DNA of 14,772 nucleotides from JAHJFW01 sp964595075 (GTDB taxonomy: Bacteria > Patescibacteriota > Patescibacteriia > 2-12-FULL-60-25): assembly GCA_964595075.1 (NCBI GenBank), contig CAZQNT010000024.1, positions 1 through 14,772 on the forward strand, in the 5' to 3' direction. Each line of letters starts with the position of its first letter. The first letter of the stretch is position 1. The position numbers and the translations under genes are program-made. Under the pieces are notes generated by a model. That model had not been told where the DNA came from. It saw only the letters and a list, made by a program, of their open reading frames with translations, and made no database searches. Below are positions 11,775 through 14,772 of the stretch, one piece after another.

Positions 11775-13170
11775 GAATCGCTTTTTGCCCGCTTTCCGTA
11801 TCTTCTACCGTCCATCCTCGTTCTATAATCTCATCGCGCAAACGATCCGACTTAGCCCAGTCTTTTTCGTTTCGCGCTGTTTCTCTTTCAGCCATTAGGG
11901 CTTTGATATCTTCAGGAATTTCAACCGGAACGTGTATATATTGCACCAAGCCAAGTCCCAGCACCTTATCCATTGCCAAGACCGTTTCTGCTTTTGCGGA
12001 AGTCGGATAATCGGAGTCCACGGTTTTCCATAAAATTGAAAGTGCCTGTGATGTATTCAGGTCGTCGTTTAACGCCGCTTTAAACTCCGCTTCAAGATCC
12101 GCGCATCCGACGCTCGGCTTATCCCAGTTGCGCACAACCGATCTAAGCTTGTCCAAAGCATTTTTCGCTGCCTGCAAAGCATCCCAAGTGAAGTTCTGTT
12201 TTTGGCGATAGTTGGCTCCAAGAAAAAGATATCGGAGCACTATTGGATCAAACCCCTTTTCATCAAGATCGTCTAGAGTATAAAAATTTGTCAGCGACTT
12301 GGACATCTTACGTCCATCAACGAGCAGAAATTCTACATGAAACCAATAATTTGCGAGAGGTTTTCCATGCGCGGCGACGCTCTGCGCGATTTCGTTTTCA
12401 TGATGTACGGGAATATGATCTATTCCGCCTGCGTGAATATCGAACGGTTGTCCGAGATATTTTTCCGCCATTGCGGAACATTCTATGTGCCAACCCGGGA
12501 ATCCTACGCCCCACGGACTTTCCCACTCCATTTGGCGGGTAGGTTTTAGGTTGCAGGTTTCAGGTTTCAGGTTGGTAGGGCAGGAAAACTTCCACAGAGC
12601 GAAATCCGTGGGATTTTTCTTTTCCGGGTTTGCGGCTACTCGCGCGCCTTCTTCTTTTTCTTCAAGCGCTTGTCCGGAAAATTTTCCGTAGTCTGGATAT
12701 TTTGAGGTATCAAAGTAGATTCCGTCGCTCGTCTTGTATGTGAATCCCTTCTCCTCGAGAATCTTGATTAGCGAGATCTGCTCTGCGATATGTTCCGTTG
12801 CTTTTGGCGTTTTTGTTGGCGCGAGGATATTCATCGCCATTAAATCTTTGAAGAATAGTCGCGTGAAACGTTCTGCAATATCTTTTGCCGATTCGTGCGA
12901 TTCTGCGGAAGCTTTTTCCAATTTATCCTCTCCTTCATCCGCGTCATCCGTCAGATGACCGACGTCCGTAATATTCAAAACGTGTTCGACTTTATTTCCT
13001 TCGTTCTCCAAAACGCGACGCAGAACGTCCTCCATTGTATACGAACGAATGTTCCCGATGTGAGCGCGCTGATAGACCGTGGGACCGCAAGCGTACATTT
13101 TAACAACGCCGGTAGTAATCGGCTTGAACTCTTCTATTTTCCTGTTTGCCGTGTTCCAAATTTTTAGCAT
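11752..13170 (-). CDS. cysS: Cysteinyl-tRNA synthetase
   Basis: Class I synthetase that charges tRNA-Cys. 472 residues. The HIGH motif is present as HIGN (37-40), common in this family, and KMSKS is at 288-292. The zinc ligands appear intact: C28 (YACGPT), C231 (HIECSAM), and H256 and E260 in HHENE. About 20 extra residues (roughly 195-213, KFSCPTNLKPETCNLKPTRQ) lie between the ALWK motif and WESPWG. They come from a 7-bp tandem repeat, and C231 falls 22 positions later than C209 of the E. coli enzyme. An AGGA lies 7 nt before the ATG, the clearest Shine-Dalgarno site in the window. It starts 22 nt after the fibre-like gene's stop, so it is probably co-transcribed with it. Confidence 0.96.
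   Translation of the reverse strand: MLKIWNTANRKIEEFKPITTGVVKMYACGPTVYQRAHIGNIRSYTMEDVLRRVLENEGNKVEHVLNITDVGHLTDDADEGEDKLEKASAESHESAKDIAERFTRLFFKDLMAMNILAPTKTPKATEHIAEQISLIKILEEKGFTYKTSDGIYFDTSKYPDYGKFSGQALEEKEEGARVAANPEKKNPTDFALWKFSCPTNLKPETCNLKPTRQMEWESPWGVGFPGWHIECSAMAEKYLGQPFDIHAGGIDHIPVHHENEIAQSVAAHGKPLANYWFHVEFLLVDGRKMSKSLTNFYTLDDLDEKGFDPIVLRYLFLGANYRQKQNFTWDALQAAKNALDKLRSVVRNWDKPSVGCADLEAEFKAALNDDLNTSQALSILWKTVDSDYPTSAKAETVLAMDKVLGLGLVQYIHVPVEIPEDIKALMAERETARNEKDWAKSDRLRDEIIERGWTVEDTESGQKAIPKSTSSF
12542..12573. repeat. 7-bp tandem repeat inside cysS
   Basis: 4.6 units of GGTTTCA on the plus strand: GGTTTTA, GGTTGCA, GGTTTCA, GGTTTCA, GGTT. On the minus strand they encode NLKPETCNLKP (residues 200-210). 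The insert as a whole keeps the frame. Confidence 0.88.
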
Positions 13171-13192
13171 TGCAACATCCTATCAACACGAA

Positions 13193-14038
13193 CTACAGAT
13201 CGCAACAGATCAGTCCGTCTACGACGTTTGAGGCGTTTTTTCTTATGCCTGACATAAACTTGCCGCCCGAGCATTGAAATGACCCCGATCCTGACGCGAC
13301 GTTCACGGTGACGCAAGAACTGCGCGTATTGTTAGGAACGTATAAGTCTCCGTTGCCGTAAAAACTGTAATTGCCATACCCGACGTATCCGTATTTTAAC
13401 GTTGATGAATCGACTCCGTATATTCCGCCGCTCGAACCCGATCCGAATACTCCGATGGATGAGCTTATGGCTTGGATTCCGTATCCTCCCGAACCAAACG
13501 ATTCGGCGAATATCGCCGTACCGTCCGGAATTGCGACATGGAGTTGCCCCGTCATAGTGTCACCGGTCACGTCAACGAACGTTTCCGGCGCCGGTTCGTT
13601 AGGGGCAGGCCATGAGCCGATGCAGTTTATCGGATTTCCGTTCGGATCTTGATAGCAATACTCCTTTGCGTATACGCGGCCTGTGGCGCCGTCAGACGAG
13701 TCGGTTTTAATATCGCCTATTACGTTTAATAAAAAAGTCCCGATGGAATTCCAATTGCCTACGTTAAGCGTAGTGTTTTCGTCATAAGACTGCGAATCAA
13801 TCCTTAACGCTTTTGAGTCGGCCATAAAAAAATCCCCGCCGATTCTCGCCGATCCTGAAATGTTGAATTCCGTAGAACTTTGTTTGTCGTTAGGATTTTC
13901 CGCCGGAATATTCCAAACCAGCCCCTGCGTATTAGTGTACGGGGGCGCGGAACTCGGACCCTTAAAAGCGGCAAACGCCAATAGAGGCGCTATCACTCCG
14001 CAACTCGCTACTACAACAACATAAACCGAACGGGTCAT
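13193..14038 (-). CDS. Secreted fibre-like surface protein
   Basis: 281 residues from ATG 14036-14038. An N-terminal signal/anchor (about 4-24, SVYVVVVASCGVIAPLLAFA) is followed by polar extracellular sequence. It includes FNISGSARIGGDFFMADSKA, a GDTMTGQL motif typical of phage tail-fibre-like proteins, and a glycine/tyrosine-rich repeat region (GGYGIQ, GVFGSGSSGGIYG, YGYVGYGNYSFYGNG) suggestive of a beta-solenoid. Six cysteines occur after the signal, including the terminal GLICCDL; extracellular disulphides are plausible. The likely role is a cell-surface fibre or adhesin; this is an inference. A longer reading frame starting at 14164 would be encoded by repeat DNA and is rejected; an extended -10 ends 6 nt before the chosen ATG. 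cysS follows after 22 nt. Confidence 0.75.
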   Translation of the reverse strand: MTRSVYVVVVASCGVIAPLLAFAAFKGPSSAPPYTNTQGLVWNIPAENPNDKQSSTEFNISGSARIGGDFFMADSKALRIDSQSYDENTTLNVGNWNSIGTFLLNVIGDIKTDSSDGATGRVYAKEYCYQDPNGNPINCIGSWPAPNEPAPETFVDVTGDTMTGQLHVAIPDGTAIFAESFGSGGYGIQAISSSIGVFGSGSSGGIYGVDSSTLKYGYVGYGNYSFYGNGDLYVPNNTRSSCVTVNVASGSGSFQCSGGKFMSGIRKNASNVVDGLICCDL

Positions 14039-14044
14039 GAGAGA

Positions 14045-14053
14045 AGTATAACA
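14045..14053 (-). promoter_or_regulatory. Extended -10 promoter of the fibre-like gene
   Basis: TGTTATACT on the minus strand, exactly 6 nt before the ATG at 14038. It predicts a leaderless mRNA and supports this start over the upstream one. No good -35 is seen. Confidence 0.55.
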
Positions 14054-14064
14054 CAAATTATCAG

Positions 14065-14159
14065 TGTCATTTCGAGGAGGCTTGTGCGACGCGGCAATCT
14101 TTCGAAGGAGATTTACTCTGAAAGATTGCCACGTCGCCTGCTGGCTCCTCGCAATGACA
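14065..14159. repeat. Dispersed inverted-repeat element between divergent promoters
   Basis: The left arm (14065-14102) starts TGTCATTTCGAGGAG and ends GGCAATCTTT. The right arm (14121-14159) is its imperfect complement, starting AAAGATTGCC and ending CTCCTCGCAATGACA. An 18-nt spacer separates them. The TGTCATT...GAGGAG...GGCAATCTTT pattern resembles a repeat that I recall from several bacterial phyla. It shares TGTCATT ends with the other elements here but has a different body. No gene is encoded. Confidence 0.8.
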
Positions 14160-14182
14160 AACACATTTATTAGCGGTATTCG

Positions 14183-14191
14183 TGATATACT
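14183..14191 (+). promoter_or_regulatory. Extended -10 promoter of the right-edge gene
   Basis: TGATATACT, 10 nt before the ATG at 14202; the expected leader is about 3-4 nt. It supports the ATG at 14202 over earlier in-frame starts that run through the repeat. Confidence 0.5.
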
Positions 14192-14201
14192 TGTCCGTGC
14201 T

Positions 14202-14756
14202 ATGGAGCCAAAATCTTACAGCCGCTACTTGCTTACGGTTCTTTGCATTTCTGTCGTGTTCACCACTCTGACGCTTGTTGGAATAAATGCTTGGATGACG
14301 CAACAAAACCTAGAGACGGATGACTCGGCGTCCGTTTCTGAAGAACAGTCTCGGCAAGCGTACAGCAATGGATATACTGCAGCGCGAAAACGTCTGACGG
14401 ATGCCGGTCTATGTATTCCTATGGGCGAAACGAAGTATATAACCGCCAGTGTCATTTCCGTTGGAAATGATCGCATGCTGGTCACGCAACGAAGTCTGGA
14501 CACTGATCCGATCGCCGACGGAGTTTCAGACGAGAGAACGGTGTTCATTACGGCGGAAACGAAAATTTATTTTGAATCACTTAAATCTCCTGACAAAATC
14601 GCCAAGTCACCGTTATCCACAACCGACAGAGTGACTGCGGATTGGACGGACATACCACAAGGAAACGGATTGGTTAGAATTTACGCCGCAGAAGACGTTC
14701 GTCTAAAAGAAGAATTTACCGCGACGGAGATAGCTATTTTGAGAAACGGTTTATAA
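14202..14756 (+). CDS. Signal-anchored hypothetical protein
   Basis: 184 residues from ATG 14202. There is one N-terminal membrane helix (about 9-30, YLLTVLCISVVFTTLTLVGI), then an acidic linker (LETDDSASVSEEQSR) and an extracytoplasmic domain. That domain has alternating beta-type segments, ITASVISVGNDRMLVTQRS and RTVFITAETKIYF, reminiscent of small beta-barrel domains in which a default value and a tested ion or metal are bound. I cannot assign a family. The stop TAA is at 14754-14756. It is divergent from the fibre-like gene, with the 14065-14159 repeat between them, and may act at the same surface. In-frame starts further upstream lie inside the repeat and are not preferred. Confidence 0.7.
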   Translation: MEPKSYSRYLLTVLCISVVFTTLTLVGINAWMTQQNLETDDSASVSEEQSRQAYSNGYTAARKRLTDAGLCIPMGETKYITASVISVGNDRMLVTQRSLDTDPIADGVSDERTVFITAETKIYFESLKSPDKIAKSPLSTTDRVTADWTDIPQGNGLVRIYAAEDVRLKEEFTATEIAILRNGL

Positions 14757-14772
14757 TCCGGCATCGCGCAAT

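Noticed and set aside
14039..14164. N-terminal extension of the fibre-like protein to a start at 14164
   Set aside because: The extra 42 residues are translated from the inverted-repeat element, and an extended -10 lies between them and the ATG at 14038.

Overview
This 14.8 kb window looks like a chromosomal segment of a Patescibacteria/CPR-type bacterium, probably Parcubacteria-like. That placement is an inference. It rests on the compact layout, a TraG/VirB4-like membrane ATPase paired by an ATGA overlap with a small acidic protein, the lack of Shine-Dalgarno sites before most genes, and several dispersed palindromic repeats of a kind I associate with CPR genomes. TGA is an ordinary stop here (pgi, dnaX and the acidic gene end with it), so this is not one of the lineages that recode TGA as glycine. 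No rRNA, CRISPR array, transposase or phage structural module is visible.

Layout, left to right. Minus strand: a tiny basic CxxC peptide gene overlapping the end of pgi (glucose-6-phosphate isomerase); a RhuM-Fic/Doc fusion protein; a tight three-gene run consisting of a DUF4143-type AAA ATPase, a small zinc-ribbon protein and tspO. The tspO gene is interrupted by a 26-N assembly gap whose length puts the tail out of frame; the true C-terminus is readable in another frame, ending at 2562. An operator-like palindrome lies upstream of the ATPase. Next come a possible small plus-strand gene, a bidirectional terminator, tRNA-Gln(CUG) with a degenerate copy of its 5' half beside it, dnaX, an unrecognised conserved-looking protein, the TraG-like ATPase and its acidic partner. 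A plus-strand corA magnesium channel is transcribed divergently from that pair and converges, with a 23 bp overlap, on cysS. Upstream of cysS on the minus strand is a secreted, fibre-like surface protein, and divergent from that a signal-anchored protein that ends at the right edge.

Functionally this is a mixture of housekeeping genes (pgi, dnaX, cysS, corA, tRNA) and genes acting at the membrane or surface. There is no single large novel operon. The more unusual content is in two layers above the genes. First, repeat elements: palindromic repeats lie between genes, and two repeats have entered conserved genes in frame (tspO between predicted membrane helices 2 and 3; cysS just before a zinc-ligand region). 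A 27 bp perfect inverted repeat enclosing a GC-rich core occupies the corA leader. Second, promoters: several genes have a -10 element, often extended (TGnTAnnnT), ending only 6-11 nt before the start codon, which points to leaderless or nearly leaderless mRNAs.
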